Assembly: GCF_013409305.1 (NCBI RefSeq)
Contig: NZ_JACBZJ010000001.1
Coordinates: 434,001-498,000, forward strand
Direction of reading: 5' to 3'
Length of the DNA: 64,000 nucleotides
Source of the DNA: Cellulomonas soli
GTDB taxonomy: Bacteria > Actinomycetota > Actinomycetes > Actinomycetales > Cellulomonadaceae
Below, piece after piece: positions 44,050-54,084 of the stretch. The number at the start of each line of letters is the position of its first letter. Position 1 is the stretch's first letter. The notes under the pieces are model-generated. The model ran no database searches and was not told the DNA's origin. It saw nothing but the letters and a program-made list of their open reading frames with translations. The translations under genes were made by a program, and so were the position numbers.

Positions 44050-45585
44050 ATGGCGAGCACGACGGCCCCCGCGGGGGCCCCCCCGGGCACCTGCCGGGTC
44101 GTCGCGGTCGACCTCGGCGCGTCCAGCGGACGCGTCCTGTCGGTCCGCGTCGGCCCCGGCACGCTCGAGGCGCACGAGGAGCACCGGTTCCCCAACGAAC
44201 CCGTCACCGTTGGCGGCGCTGTCGGAGGCACGTTCGGCGGCACCCTGCACTGGGACGTGCTGCAGATCGTGCACGGCATCGAGACCGGTCTGCGCGCCGC
44301 CGCGACCTCCGGCCCGGTGGACGCGATCGCGATCGACTCCTGGGCCGTCGACTACGGCCTGCTCGACGCCGACGGCGCCCTGCTCGGCAACCCCGTCAGC
44401 TACCGCGACGACCGCACGCTGGGCGTCCTCGAGCGCGTGCACGCGGTCGTCGACCCCGCCGCGCTCTACGCCATCACCGGGCTGCAGCACCAGCGGTTCA
44501 ACACGCTGTTCCAGCTCGCCGCGCAGCACGGCAGCGCCCAGCTGGCGGCGGCCGACCGGCTGCTGATGATCCCCGACCTGCTGGCCTACTGGCTCACCGG
44601 CGTCGTCTCGGGCGAGGTCACCAACGCCTCGACCACCCAGCTCGTCGACGCGCGCCGCCGCGACTGGGACCCGGACCTGCTGGCGGTCGCGGGCCTGCGG
44701 CGCGAGCAGGTGCCCGACCTGCGCGAACCGGGGTCCGTGATCGGCACGCTCACCGAGGACGTCGCCCGCCGCACCGGCCTGGCCGCCGGCACCCCCGTGA
44801 TCGCGGTCGGCTCGCACGACACCGCGTCGGCCGTCGTCGGCGTCCCCGCCACCGGCGAGGACTTCGCCTACGTCTCGTGCGGCACCTGGTCGCTCGTCGG
44901 CCTGGAGCTGCCCGCGCCCGTCCTGACCGAGGACGCCCGCGCGGCCAACGCCACCAACGAGCTCGGCGTCGACGGCACGGTCCGGTTCCTGCGCAACACG
45001 ATGGGCCTGTGGATGCTGCAGGAGTGCCTGCGCACCTGGGCGCGCGACGGCCTGCCCTGCGACCTGCACGAGCTGCTGGCCGCGGCCGCCGCCGAGCCGA
45101 CGCTCGCGTGGACGGTCGACGCCGACGACGACACGTTCCTGGCCGCCGGTGACATGCCCGCCCGCATCGCCGCGGCGGCCTCCGCCGACGGTCGCCCCGC
45201 GCCTGCCACGCCCGCGCAGGTCGTGCGCTGCATCCTCGACAGCCTGGCCCTGGCGTACCGCGGAACCCTCCGCACGCTCGAGCAGCTCACGGGCCGCCAG
45301 GTCCGCACCATCCACCTGGTCGGCGGCGGCTCGCAGAACGCGCTGCTGTGCCAGCTGACGGCCGACGCGTGCGGGCTACCCGTCGTCGCCGGACCCACCG
45401 AGGCCGCAGCGCTCGGCAACGCCCTCGTGCAGGCCCGCACGCTCGGCGCCGTCCACGGCGACCTGGCCACCCTGCGCGACCTGGTCGTCCGGACGCACCC
45501 GCTGCCCACCTACCTCCCCCGCGACGAGCACCGCGCCCTGTGGGACGCCGCCGCCCGACGCACCACCGCGCAGTCCGTCCGCTGA
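44050..45585 (+). CDS. rhaB: Rhamnulokinase
   Basis: FGGY kinase of 511 residues phosphorylating L-rhamnulose to rhamnulose-1-phosphate. The N-terminal VAVDLGASSGRVLSVRVG is the RhaB version of the phosphate-1 motif. FNTLFQLAAQH, CGTWSLVGLELPAPV and HLVGGGSQNALLCQLTADAC complete it. Its order between isomerase and aldolase genes confirms the assignment. Confidence 0.92.
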   Translation: MASTTAPAGAPPGTCRVVAVDLGASSGRVLSVRVGPGTLEAHEEHRFPNEPVTVGGAVGGTFGGTLHWDVLQIVHGIETGLRAAATSGPVDAIAIDSWAVDYGLLDADGALLGNPVSYRDDRTLGVLERVHAVVDPAALYAITGLQHQRFNTLFQLAAQHGSAQLAAADRLLMIPDLLAYWLTGVVSGEVTNASTTQLVDARRRDWDPDLLAVAGLRREQVPDLREPGSVIGTLTEDVARRTGLAAGTPVIAVGSHDTASAVVGVPATGEDFAYVSCGTWSLVGLELPAPVLTEDARAANATNELGVDGTVRFLRNTMGLWMLQECLRTWARDGLPCDLHELLAAAAAEPTLAWTVDADDDTFLAAGDMPARIAAAASADGRPAPATPAQVVRCILDSLALAYRGTLRTLEQLTGRQVRTIHLVGGGSQNALLCQLTADACGLPVVAGPTEAAALGNALVQARTLGAVHGDLATLRDLVVRTHPLPTYLPRDEHRALWDAAARRTTAQSVR

Positions 45586-45632
45586 GTCACCGTCCCTCAA
45601 GTCACCCGCACCACCCGACAAGGAGCACCACC

Positions 45633-46274
45633 ATGAGCGCTGCGAGCACCCAGATCCGCGAGGAGATCCTCTACTGGTGCCGCGAGTCGGTCCGCACCGG
45701 CCTGAACTTCAACACCCAGGGCAACATCTCGGTGCGCCTGCCCGAGCACGAGGCGATCGTCATCACCCCGTCCGGCATCCGCTACGACGTGCTCACCCCC
45801 GACGAGATGGTCGTCGTCGGCTACGACGGCGTGGTCCGCGAGGGCGACCTGTTCCCCTCGACGGAGACCGACGTGCACCTGGCGCACTACCGCCGCCGCC
45901 CCGAGGTGAACGCCATCGTGCACACCGAGTCGCCGTACGTGAACGTGTTCGGCGCGCTCGGCAAGGACATCGACCCGGTGCTGCTCAACATGGTCCTGTA
46001 CGCCAAGGGCGCCGTGCCGGTCATGCCGTTCGAGTTCTCGACGAACTCCGCGTTCGGTGAGCGCTCGGCCGAGATCCTCGGCGACGCCGTCAACGCGGTC
46101 GTGTGGGCCAACCACGGCCTGCTGTCCGTGGGAGAGGACCTGCCCGGCGCGTTCAAGGTGGCCGTCGCCGTCGAGGCCAACGCCCAGGTGCTCGCCGGGG
46201 CGCTCGCCCTCGGCACGCCGCGCCTGCTCGACCTGGCCGAGATCGTCATCCCCGAGGGCGCACGCCTGCCCTGA
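45633..46274 (+). CDS. Class II aldolase, candidate rhamnulose-1-phosphate aldolase
   Basis: 213 residues, ATG at 45633 with AAGGAG upstream. The class II aldolase/adducin fold is shown by LNFNTQGNISVR, ITPSGIRYD, FPSTETDVHL (catalytic Glu) and VWANHGLL (zinc His). In the usual zinc motif H-x-H the second His is replaced: NAIVHTESPYV has His97 and Glu99. It would cleave rhamnulose-1-phosphate to dihydroxyacetone phosphate and L-lactaldehyde, the substrate of FucO. The small size is of the FucA/AraD type, not E. coli RhaD. Last gene of the operon; a long hairpin follows. Confidence 0.85.
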   Translation: MSAASTQIREEILYWCRESVRTGLNFNTQGNISVRLPEHEAIVITPSGIRYDVLTPDEMVVVGYDGVVREGDLFPSTETDVHLAHYRRRPEVNAIVHTESPYVNVFGALGKDIDPVLLNMVLYAKGAVPVMPFEFSTNSAFGERSAEILGDAVNAVVWANHGLLSVGEDLPGAFKVAVAVEANAQVLAGALALGTPRLLDLAEIVIPEGARLP

Positions 46275-46279
46275 TCCGG

Positions 46280-46326
46280 CAGGGACGGAGGGGCGGGGCC
46301 GCTCGGCGCCCGCCCCTCGGTCCCTG
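46280..46326 (+). terminator. Terminator of the rhamnose operon
   Basis: CAGGGAC-G-GAGGGGCGGG (46280-46297) pairs with CCCGCCCCTC-G-GTCCCTG (46309-46326): 17 pairs with a single G-G mismatch and an 11-nt loop, just after the aldolase stop. Confidence 0.85.
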
Positions 46327-46462
46327 AGGTGGCCCGGAGGCGCGGGCCCGTCGTCGGCGTGGCCATGCGGCCCACTCCCCGCGCTCGGTGGCTCAGCTAC
46401 TCGTCTCGTCGCCGTCGGCCAGGAGCAGGTCCGTGATCGCGGCGCCCGACGACCGGTCGGCC

Positions 46463-48106
46463 TCAGAAGGTGAACTGCGCGACGTCCGAGCGCAGGCCGT
46501 GGGCCACCTGCGCCAGCTCGTTCGCCGCCGTGTCCACCTGCACCATCGCCTCGTTGGAGGTTGCCGCCGCGGTCGCGACGCTCGTGATGTTGGTGGCGAT
46601 CTCACCGGCCCCGGCAGCAGCCTCGGCGACCGAGCGGGACATCTCGGCGGTCGTCGTGGTTTGCTCCTCGACGGCCGAGGCGATCGTCAGCTGGTAGTCG
46701 TTGATGCCGGCGATGATCGCGGAGATCTCGCCGATCGCCGTGACCGCGTCCTGGGTGTCGGCCTGGATGGCCTCGACCCGGCGGGCGATGTCCTCGGTGG
46801 CCTTCGCGGTCTCCTGTGCGAGCTCCTTGACCTCACCGGCGACGACCGCGAACCCCTTGCCGGCCTCACCCGCACGCGCCGCCTCGATCGTCGCGTTGAG
46901 GGCCAGCAGGTTCGTCTGCTCCGCGATGGACGTGATGACCTTGACCACGTTCCCGATCTCCTGCGAGGACGTGCCGAGCCGCAGGACCTTCTCGTTCGTC
47001 GAGGACGCGACCTGCGTCGCCTCGCCGGCGACCGTCGCCGCCTGCGAGGCGTTCTGCGCGATCTCGCGGATGCTCGCGCCCATCTGCTCGGCGCTCGCGG
47101 CCACCGTCTGCACGTTCCGGCTGACCTGCTCGGCCGCGGCCGCCACGACCCCGGCCTGCGTGGAGGTCTCCTCCGCGGTGGCCGACACCTGCGTCGAGGC
47201 GGCGGACATCTGCTCGGTGGCAGCCGCGACGGTCTGAGCGGTCTCGGCGACGCCCGCGATCGTGCGGCGCAGCGTTCGCTGGGCGGTGACCAGGGACGTC
47301 GTCATGCGCCCGAGCTCGTCGGCTGCCACCACGGGCGGCTCCCGGGTCAGGTCACCGTCGGCCATGGCACCCAGCGCGGACTGCACGCCTCGCACCCCGC
47401 GGAGGATGTCGCGCACGACCGCGACGGCGATCACGGTCGCGACCAGCAACGACACCGCGAGGACGAGCCAGACCGTGAGGATCGAGGTGCGGGCCAGGGC
47501 CGTGCCGTGGTCCGAGGTGGCGCCGGCCTTGTCGGCCAGAGCGGAGGACTCGGCCTCGATCGCGTCAGCGGTGGCCTGTCCGTTCGTGGCCAGCTCGCCC
47601 GTCACGTACCCGTCGACGGCCTCCTGGTCACCGGAGGTCAGGAGAGGCAGGAAGTTCTCCTTGGCCGCGGAGTAGTACGTGTCGATGGCTTCCTGCAGCG
47701 CGGCGAACGACTCCGGACTGGAGGCGGCCGCCTCGAGCTGCGACAGGTGCAGGTCGATCTCGTCCCGGTTGGCGTCGATCTTGTCGAGCAGGTCGGCCTG
47801 GGCGGCCTCGGTGTCGACGGCGGCGAGCCGGGTGAAGCGGACGCGGTCGCCGGTGAGGGCCTGCGACAGGTCGTTCAGGGAGGCGAGCGGCACGGCGGCC
47901 TCGGCATACATGAGGTCCTGCTCGGAGGACAGGTCGCGCAGCCGCACGCTTGCGACGGCGGAGATCGCGACGGCGACGACGGCGACGAGGCCGAGGCAGG
48001 CGCCGAGCTTGACGCCGATCGGCCGGTCGGCGAACCACCGCCGACGGGCGGCATCGGTCGTGGACCCGGCCCGGTCAGGGCGAGGTGCGTGGGTCTGGGA
48101 GGACAC
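46463..48106 (-). CDS. Methyl-accepting chemotaxis protein
   Basis: Transmembrane chemoreceptor of 547 residues. The GTG at 48106 is preferred because GGAG lies 6-9 nt upstream; an upstream ATG at 48184 has no such site. TM1 is at about residues 33-52; a helical periplasmic-side ligand domain of four-helix-bundle type spans 53-200; TM2 is at about 202-225; HAMP follows. The cytoplasmic signalling hairpin has its highly conserved tip, [20 protein letters not shown] and [16 protein letters not shown]. There is no C-terminal NWETF-type CheR tether. It indicates a chemotactic, probably flagellated organism; no che genes are in the window. Confidence 0.93.
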   Translation of the reverse strand: MSSQTHAPRPDRAGSTTDAARRRWFADRPIGVKLGACLGLVAVVAVAISAVASVRLRDLSSEQDLMYAEAAVPLASLNDLSQALTGDRVRFTRLAAVDTEAAQADLLDKIDANRDEIDLHLSQLEAAASSPESFAALQEAIDTYYSAAKENFLPLLTSGDQEAVDGYVTGELATNGQATADAIEAESSALADKAGATSDHGTALARTSILTVWLVLAVSLLVATVIAVAVVRDILRGVRGVQSALGAMADGDLTREPPVVAADELGRMTTSLVTAQRTLRRTIAGVAETAQTVAAATEQMSAASTQVSATAEETSTQAGVVAAAAEQVSRNVQTVAASAEQMGASIREIAQNASQAATVAGEATQVASSTNEKVLRLGTSSQEIGNVVKVITSIAEQTNLLALNATIEAARAGEAGKGFAVVAGEVKELAQETAKATEDIARRVEAIQADTQDAVTAIGEISAIIAGINDYQLTIASAVEEQTTTTAEMSRSVAEAAAGAGEIATNITSVATAAATSNEAMVQVDTAANELAQVAHGLRSDVAQFTF

Positions 48107-48159
48107 GCGAGGCTCCGTTTCGTCGACGGTTCGGTGGCGACCTCGTGCCGCCACGGTGC

Positions 48160-48438
48160 CTATCGCTTCACCCGCTCCTGACATGAGAATTCATCCGCCA
48201 ATTTCTCGATGGATGGCACCTCGGAACGCGAACCAAGAACCATGTCCGCCAGATTCTTCAGCAAGTCTGGCGATATTTTGGATTTGCGCCCGAGTGAATT
48301 CGACGCGACGGGGTAGACGGCGTGAACCTCGGTCGCGACAGGTCGCTCACCTGCGACTATCTCCTCGACGCGCGCCCCGAATTGATCGCGGGAACGCGTC
48401 GCGCACGGGTCCGATCGCATCGCGCCACGAACGAGCAC
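48160..48438 (-). CDS. Hypothetical protein in an AT-rich island
   Basis: 92 residues from GTG 48438, which has GAGGAG 6 nt upstream; ATG 48420 is an alternative. The C-terminal part, [20 protein letters not shown] and [20 protein letters not shown], is rich in Lys, Ile and Asn, unlike neighbouring proteins. Bases 48181-48300 contain 59 G+C of 120 (49%) in a genome that is otherwise far more GC-rich, so the gene is probably horizontally acquired or a fragment of such a gene. No family recognised. The stop is 53 bp before the chemoreceptor start, same strand. Confidence 0.42.
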   Translation of the reverse strand: MLVRGAMRSDPCATRSRDQFGARVEEIVAGERPVATEVHAVYPVASNSLGRKSKISPDLLKNLADMVLGSRSEVPSIEKLADEFSCQERVKR

Positions 48439-48655
48439 GGCTGTCTCCTCGCACGTCAGTCGATCCGACGACCGGCCGCATTCGGGAGATCCCGAGGAAG
48501 AGTCCGTACCCCATGGGGCGCCTCCCCCGAATTCCGCATTGCCGTTCGGGGCTGCGCGCACGTCCTGCAGCAGGTGGGGGTCAGCGAGGCGTGACCGTAC
48601 CTGCGCAGGAACGCCTCGGTGGGCCAGAGCTCCGGGTCGACCAGGCCGCAGACGC
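48439..48655. other. Intergenic remainder beside the AT-rich island
   Basis: 217 bp between the hypothetical gene and the HAD gene. A minus-strand stretch around 48560-48655 reads CGLVDPELWPTEAFLRRYGH in one frame and then loses coding character, suggesting a possible remnant of a displaced gene. No hairpin, repeat ends or RNA gene seen. Confidence 0.3.
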
Positions 48656-49357
48656 CTACGGCCGCGCGTGACCGTCCAGCAGCCACCGCACGAGCGCCTG
48701 CGGGTCGGCGGCGTCCATGCCGCCGGCCACCACCAGGTCGGCCGCGGCGAAGCGCTCGTCCCACGGGTCGCTCACGCCTGGGATCGCGAGGCACCGCATG
48801 CCGGCGGCAGCGGCGGCCAGCACCCCGGGGACCGCGTCCTCGACCACGGTGCACGCCGACGGGGGCACGCCCAGACGCCCGGCCGCCTCCAGGAAGACGT
48901 CGGGTGCGGGCTTGCCGGCGGCCACCTCCTCGGCCGAGACCTGCACGGTGAGCACGTCGTCGAGGCCGACGACGTGCAGCGCCGCAGCGATGCCCTCACG
49001 CGAGTTCCCCGACGCGACCGCCTGCGGCACGCCGGCCGCGGCCAGCGCCCGCACCATGGCCGCGGTCGGCGCGAAGCCCCGCAGCGAGGGCGTCAGCTCG
49101 CGGAACACCTCGAGCTTGCGGGCGGCCAGCACGTGCAGGTCCACGTCGACCCCGAGGGCCGTGACGATCGCCGCGAGCACCTCGTGCCCACCCATCCCGA
49201 TGAACGGCCGCTTCGCCTCGGGCGTCAGCACCACGCCGTGCTCGGCGAACGCGACCCGCTCGGCCTCGTACAGCAGGCCCTCGGTGTCGACCAGCACTCC
49301 GTCGAGGTCCCAGAGCACCGCCACGGCCGGCTCACGGGCCACCGCCACCGGATCCAC
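48656..49357 (-). CDS. HAD-superfamily hydrolase, beta-phosphoglucomutase-like
   Basis: 233 residues; GTG at 49357 chosen for the GGGAG site upstream. Motif I VLWDLDGVLVDTE with Asp17/Asp19, motif II Ser/Thr in AVASGNSREG, motif III Lys in AAGKPAPDVFLEAAG, motif IV VVEDAVPGVLAA. The conserved cap domain is of the sugar-phosphate phosphatase/phosphomutase type. It is the last gene of the ABC importer operon, 13 bp after the nucleoside-hydrolase-like gene, so it may process a phosphorylated sugar from the imported material. Substrate unknown. Confidence 0.8.
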   Translation of the reverse strand: MDPVAVAREPAVAVLWDLDGVLVDTEGLLYEAERVAFAEHGVVLTPEAKRPFIGMGGHEVLAAIVTALGVDVDLHVLAARKLEVFRELTPSLRGFAPTAAMVRALAAAGVPQAVASGNSREGIAAALHVVGLDDVLTVQVSAEEVAAGKPAPDVFLEAAGRLGVPPSACTVVEDAVPGVLAAAAAGMRCLAIPGVSDPWDERFAAADLVVAGGMDAADPQALVRWLLDGHARP

Positions 49358-49370
49358 CCCGATCTCCCTC

Positions 49371-50420
49371 TCAGACGTCCGTCTCCGCCGCACCGGCCTC
49401 ACGCGTCGCCCAGACGGCGTGCTCGGCGAGCTTGAGGAACATGTCCTCGAACATCAGCCGGGTGTCGACCCGGGTGAGCACCCGGATCTCGCGTCCGTCG
49501 GGATCGGCGACGAAGCCGCCGTCGGGCCCCAGCCGCGGTGCGCGCCGCCGCACCCAGGACGACGACGACGCGTCGGGCTCGAACGCCGACTGCAGGGCCG
49601 TGGCCAGCACCAACGGCTGGTCGCCCAGAGCGTACGTCTCGCGGCGACCGCCCAGGTACTCCACGAGCCGGTCCTGCAGGGTGACGATCTCGCGGTACAG
49701 GTAGGCGCCCAGCGGACCGGCCGGCGCGACGCGGGCGCGCAGCTCGGCGTCCGAGACCAGGCACTGCCGGTAGGCGTCGCGCGGCACCTGCCACAGCGGG
49801 ACGGGCGAGGCGAGCAGCACCCGGCCGGCGGTCACGTCGATGCCCAGGTTGTACTCGAGCACGGGGGCGCCGGGTGGGGCGTCGGCCAGCTCGGGGTCCT
49901 CGGGGCCGCCGATCCACACGACCGTCAGCCGGTCGGCGATGGACGGCTCGACCAGGTACGCCGAGGCGATCTCGGTGAGCCCGCCGCCGCACACGACGAA
50001 CAGCGGTGCCGTGGTGTCCTCGCGCAGGGCCTCGGCCACGATGACGTCGACACCGGGCGAGGGCTGCGGGGTGCGCTCGTCGACCAGGGCGTCCTCGGTG
50101 CCGACCACGAGCAGGTCGTCGAGGTCGACGCCCATGACGTCGGCGAGCTCCCGGACCCGTCGCGCACCGTTCGCCGCGGCGTGCGGTCCGGGGTCGAACC
50201 CGTCGCCCGGCGCCAGGTGCGAGCTGATCACCGCGCGCAGGTCGACCGAGGGCGAGAGCAGGTGGTGGGCCAGCTGGAACAGGTCGTCCGGGTCGCCCGC
50301 GAAGTCGTTGTCGACGATCACCCGCACGGACGGGTGGTGCGGCCCGGGCAGCCAGGCCGGCCGGCCGGGGGCCCACCGGGCGGCGGGGGAACCGCCCGGT
50401 GGGCGTTCAGGCGACGGCAC
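49371..50420 (-). CDS. Nucleoside hydrolase-like protein
   Basis: 349 residues. The N-terminal metal-binding motif is VIVDNDFAGDPDDLFQLAHH, a variant of the DxDxxxDD signature of inosine-uridine nucleoside hydrolases. LTVVWIGGPEDPEL and LEYNLGIDVTAGRVLL follow as in the NH superfamily. The GTG start overlaps the upstream ATPase gene by 14 bp. Its DPDD variant resembles NH-like proteins found in carbohydrate loci, so hydrolysis of an N- or O-riboside other than a nucleoside is possible. Its position within an oligosaccharide-type Opp operon is unusual. Confidence 0.72.
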   Translation of the reverse strand: MPSPERPPGGSPAARWAPGRPAWLPGPHHPSVRVIVDNDFAGDPDDLFQLAHHLLSPSVDLRAVISSHLAPGDGFDPGPHAAANGARRVRELADVMGVDLDDLLVVGTEDALVDERTPQPSPGVDVIVAEALREDTTAPLFVVCGGGLTEIASAYLVEPSIADRLTVVWIGGPEDPELADAPPGAPVLEYNLGIDVTAGRVLLASPVPLWQVPRDAYRQCLVSDAELRARVAPAGPLGAYLYREIVTLQDRLVEYLGGRRETYALGDQPLVLATALQSAFEPDASSSSWVRRRAPRLGPDGGFVADPDGREIRVLTRVDTRLMFEDMFLKLAEHAVWATREAGAAETDV

Positions 50421-51330
50421 CGGCCTGCTCGTCCTGCTCGGCCTGGATCGCCAGCAGGCGCTGGCGCTCGGCGCGTCGGCGCATCTGCTCGTCGGGGTCG
50501 GGCACGGGTGCGGCCATCCAGAGCCGCTGCGTGTAAGGGTGCTCGGGCGTGCGGGTGACCGCGTCGGTCTCGCCCCACTCGACGATCTCCCCGTGGTACA
50601 TCACAGCGACCCGATGGCTGACGTGGCGCACCACCGTGAGGTCGTGCGTGATGAACAGGTAGGCGACGCCCGTGCGCTCCTGGATCTCGACGAACAGGTC
50701 GAGCACCCGCGCCTGCGTCGACAGGTCGAGGGCCGAGACCGGCTCGTCGCAGATGATCAGCCGCGGCTCGAGGGCCAGCGCGCGGGCGATCGCCACGCGC
50801 TGACGCTGCCCGCCGGAGAACTCGCGCGGCAGGCGGCCGAGCGCGTCGGAGGGGAGCCGGACCTGGTCGAGCAGGTCGCGCACGCGCGAGCGGGCCTCGC
50901 TGCGCGAGACGCCGTTGGCCGTGAGCGGCTCGGCGAGGATGTCGCCCACCGTCATCGAGGGGTTGAGCGAGGTGTAAGGGTCCTGGAAGACGACCTGGAT
51001 CTCGCTGCCCATCTTCCGGCGGGTGTGCCGGTCGGCGTGCGCGATGTCCGTGCCGCGGTAGTCGATCGTGCCGCTGGCGACCGGCGCGAGGCCGAGCACC
51101 GCACGGCCGAGGGTCGTCTTGCCGGAGCCGGACTCGCCGACCAGGCCCACGCACTCCCCCGGCCGCACGTCCAGGCTGACGCTCTTGAGCACGCGGAACG
51201 GGTCCTTGCGGTGGCCGGGACGCGGGTACTCCACGACCAGGTCGCGCACGTCGAGCAACGGCGCCGCGGCCGGGGCGCCCCCGACGGGCGACCCCCCGCC
51301 GGGCAGGTAGGTCGGCTGCGGTGTCGTCAT
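50407..51330 (-). CDS. Opp-type ABC transporter ATP-binding protein (OppF/DppF)
   Basis: Cytoplasmic ATPase of 307 residues energising import. Walker [16 protein letters not shown]-loop VVFQDPYTSLNPSMTVGDIL, signature REFSGGQRQRVAIARAL, Walker B LIICDEPVSALD, H-loop FITHDLTVVRHVS. The C-terminal oligopeptide-transport extension is HPYTQRLWMAAPVPDP. ATG overlaps the stop of the permease-ATPase fusion (ATGA). Confidence 0.9.
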   Translation of the reverse strand: MTTPQPTYLPGGGSPVGGAPAAAPLLDVRDLVVEYPRPGHRKDPFRVLKSVSLDVRPGECVGLVGESGSGKTTLGRAVLGLAPVASGTIDYRGTDIAHADRHTRRKMGSEIQVVFQDPYTSLNPSMTVGDILAEPLTANGVSRSEARSRVRDLLDQVRLPSDALGRLPREFSGGQRQRVAIARALALEPRLIICDEPVSALDLSTQARVLDLFVEIQERTGVAYLFITHDLTVVRHVSHRVAVMYHGEIVEWGETDAVTRTPEHPYTQRLWMAAPVPDPDEQMRRRAERQRLLAIQAEQDEQAGAVA

Positions 51331-53120
51331 CGACGTGCCTCCTGAGCTGCGGGGACGCCCTGCCGGGCGACGAACGTCGGGCGGATGCCGTCCTCGGACA
51401 GGATCGCGCCGAAGAGCTGACGGGTGTACGGGTGCTGCGGGTCGCGGAACACCTGGCGGACGTCGCCGGACTCCACGATCTCGCCCTCCTGCATGACCGC
51501 GACGCGGTCGCACAGGTCGGCGACGACCCCGAAGTTGTGCGTGACGAGCACCATGCCCATGCCGAGGTCGGCCTGCAGGCTGCGCAGCAGCTCGAGGATC
51601 TCGGCCTGCACGGTGACGTCGAGCGCCGTGGTGGGCTCGTCGGCGATCAGCAGGTCGGGCTCGCAGCTGATGGCTCCGGCGATGAGCACGCGCTGGGCCA
51701 TGCCGCCGGAGACCTCGTGCGGGTAGGACCGCATGGTGCGGGCGGGGTCGGGGATGCCGACGCGACGCAGCAGCGCCACGGCCCGCTCGCGGGCCTCCTT
51801 CTTGCCGATCTTCAGGTGCAGCCGCATGGGCTCGATGAGCTGGTGCCCGATGGTGAACGTCGGGTCGAGGTTGCTCATCGGCTCCTGAGGGATGTACGCG
51901 ATCTTGCTGCCGCGCATGGCGGTCATCTCGCGGTCGCCGAGCCCGGCCAGGTCGGTGCCCTTCCAGAGCACGCGCCCGCCGGCGATGGCGCCGCCCTCGG
52001 GGAGCAGCCGCATGATGCCGAACGCGGTCTGCGTCTTGCCCGAGCCGGACTCCCCGATCAGTCCGAGGACCTCACCGGCCCGCACGTCGAAGCTGATGCC
52101 GTGCACGACCTCCTTGGTGCCGCCGGCGTAGCCGATGCGCAGCTGCTGCACCCGCAGGATCACCGACGGGTCGTCGGCCGCGAGCACAGCACCGTGGGTC
52201 GTGGTGGCGGTGACGGGGACGAAGTCCGCGGCCACGCGGGTCGGACGCGCCTTCTTGGCCCCGGCCGTGCCCTCGAGCGCGTCACGCAGGGAGTTGGCGA
52301 CCAGCGACAGGGCGAGGCAGACGAACGCGATCATCAGGCTCGGCCAGAGCAGCAGGATCGGCGCCAGGTACATCTTCTGGAAGCCGTCGTTCAGCATGTC
52401 GCCCCAGGTGGGGATCGTCCGGTCGCCCAGGCCCAGGACCTCCAGACCGGCCTGGATGGCGATGGCCACCGCGGCGATCGAGGCGACCTGGATGATGATC
52501 GGCGCCCGGACCACGCGCAGCACGTGCCGGAAGATGATCCGCAGGTCGGACAGGCCGCTCACGCGGGCGGCGTCGACGTAGAGCTCGCCGCGCACCGACT
52601 GCACGGTGCTGCGCACGAGCCGGAAGACCGAGGCCGACAGCAGCACGCCGAAGATGCCCATCGCCCACCAGGCCGAGGGCCCGACGACCGAACGGGCCGC
52701 GAGCAGCACGACCATGGCCGGCAGGGCCATGAGGATGCTGGCCGCCCACGACGACAACTCGTCGAACCACTTGCCGAAGTAGCCGGCGATCAGGCCCGAG
52801 ACGGCGCCGATGGTGACCGCGAACGCGACCGCCAGCGCCGCGCCGAGCAGGCTGAACCGGCTGCCGTAGAGCAGGCGCGCCCACACGTCACGACCCGAGC
52901 TGTCGGCGCCCAGCAGGTGCTCGCCGCCCGGAGGGGCCAGCACGTCGGCCAGCACGGCCTCGTTCGGGTCGTGCGAGGTGAGCAGCGGGGCGAACACCGC
53001 GGCGAGCACGACGAGCAGCAGGAAGCCGAGCGCGGCCGCACCGAGCGGGTCGCGCAGCAGCCGGCGCGCGAGGGACGGCGTCGGCGCCGTCAGGTCTGGG
53101 GTGGTCGGGGTCGTGGTCAC
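51327..53120 (-). CDS. Fused Opp-type permease (OppC) and ATPase (OppD)
   Basis: 597 residues. Residues about 1-275 are an OppC-like permease: N-terminal helix [40 protein letters not shown], and the EAA-type loop [20 protein letters not shown]. Residues about 325-590 are an OppD-like ATPase: Walker [34 protein letters not shown], signature [19 protein letters not shown], Walker [14 protein letters not shown]. The fusion fixes one permease and one ATPase in the complex. The GTG overlaps the OppB stop (GTGA). Such permease/ATPase fusions are known in actinobacteria. Confidence 0.9.
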   Translation of the reverse strand: MTTTPTTPDLTAPTPSLARRLLRDPLGAAALGFLLLVVLAAVFAPLLTSHDPNEAVLADVLAPPGGEHLLGADSSGRDVWARLLYGSRFSLLGAALAVAFAVTIGAVSGLIAGYFGKWFDELSSWAASILMALPAMVVLLAARSVVGPSAWWAMGIFGVLLSASVFRLVRSTVQSVRGELYVDAARVSGLSDLRIIFRHVLRVVRAPIIIQVASIAAVAIAIQAGLEVLGLGDRTIPTWGDMLNDGFQKMYLAPILLLWPSLMIAFVCLALSLVANSLRDALEGTAGAKKARPTRVAADFVPVTATTTHGAVLAADDPSVILRVQQLRIGYAGGTKEVVHGISFDVRAGEVLGLIGESGSGKTQTAFGIMRLLPEGGAIAGGRVLWKGTDLAGLGDREMTAMRGSKIAYIPQEPMSNLDPTFTIGHQLIEPMRLHLKIGKKEARERAVALLRRVGIPDPARTMRSYPHEVSGGMAQRVLIAGAISCEPDLLIADEPTTALDVTVQAEILELLRSLQADLGMGMVLVTHNFGVVADLCDRVAVMQEGEIVESGDVRQVFRDPQHPYTRQLFGAILSEDGIRPTFVARQGVPAAQEARR

Positions 53121-54058
53121 GAGATCCGCGCCTTCGGGTTGAGCCAGCCCTGGACGATGTCGATCACCAGGTTGACGACGAGCACGATGATCGCGACCAC
53201 CACGACGACGCCCATGATCACGGGGATGTCGCCCTGCGTGGTGGTCGAGACGGACAGCGAGCCGAGGCCCGGGATGGCGAACATCTGCTCGATGACGACG
53301 GCGCCGCCGAGCAGGCCGACGAAGAGCAGGGCGAGCACCGACAGCGCGGGGCCGGCGGCGTTGCGCAGCACGTGCTCGAGGATCACGCGGCGCTCGGGCA
53401 GCCCGCGGCTGCGCAGGGTGCGCACGTAGTCCTGGCGCAGGCCGTCGATCATCGACGAGCGCACCTGCTGGGCGACGCCCGCGACGCAGCCGATGGTCAG
53501 GGCGATCACCGGCAGGACGATCGAGGAGGCCCACCCGGCGAGGTCGTCCTGCGGACGCACGTAGCCGGTGGGGGCGACCCACGCGAGGTTGATCGCGACG
53601 ACCAGGACCAGGGCGATGGCCACGAGGTAGTTGGGGATCGCGGCGCCGACCAGGGAGACGATCTGCAGCACACGGTCGACCCAGCCGCGCTTGATCGCGG
53701 CCCAGACGCCGACCACGGTCGCCAGGACCGCGGAGATGAGGGTGGCGAGCACGACCAGCGAGAGCGTGACGCCGAGGCGGGCGGAGACCAGGTCGGTCAC
53801 CTGCGCCCCGGAGAACCACGAGACGCCGAGGTCGCCGCGGATCGCGCCGGACAGCCAGTCGACGTACCGCTGCAGGAGCGGCTGGTCGAGGCCGAGCTGC
53901 TGCGCCTTGAGGTCGACCGCCTCCTGCGAGGCGTTCTGACCGAGCAGCGTGCGGGCGATGTCCGCGCCGGTGAGGTAGATCAGGCCGTACGCGACGGTGC
54001 TGATCACGAAGAGCATGGCGACGCCGGAGACCAGCCGCCGCAGGAGGAACTTCAGCAC
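53117..54058 (-). CDS. Opp-type ABC transporter permease (OppB)
   Basis: Inner-membrane permease of 313 residues with six helices. N-terminal LLRRLVSGVAMLFVISTVAY; LLGQNASQEAVDLKAQQLGL and QPLLQRYVDWLSGAIRGDLG are OppB hallmarks. The EAA loop is RTLRSRGLPERRVILEHVLR. It lies 67 bp after the binding-protein gene, with a stable hairpin between them. Confidence 0.9.
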   Translation of the reverse strand: MLKFLLRRLVSGVAMLFVISTVAYGLIYLTGADIARTLLGQNASQEAVDLKAQQLGLDQPLLQRYVDWLSGAIRGDLGVSWFSGAQVTDLVSARLGVTLSLVVLATLISAVLATVVGVWAAIKRGWVDRVLQIVSLVGAAIPNYLVAIALVLVVAINLAWVAPTGYVRPQDDLAGWASSIVLPVIALTIGCVAGVAQQVRSSMIDGLRQDYVRTLRSRGLPERRVILEHVLRNAAGPALSVLALLFVGLLGGAVVIEQMFAIPGLGSLSVSTTTQGDIPVIMGVVVVVAIIVLVVNLVIDIVQGWLNPKARIS

Positions 54059-54084
54059 TGAGGACTCCCCAGGTTCTGACGGGT

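Noticed and set aside
48456..48854. Minus-strand open frame covering the gap beside the HAD gene
   Set aside because: Only about 20 residues read like protein; most of the frame overlaps the HAD gene in another register, so it is not called as a gene, only mentioned as a possible remnant.
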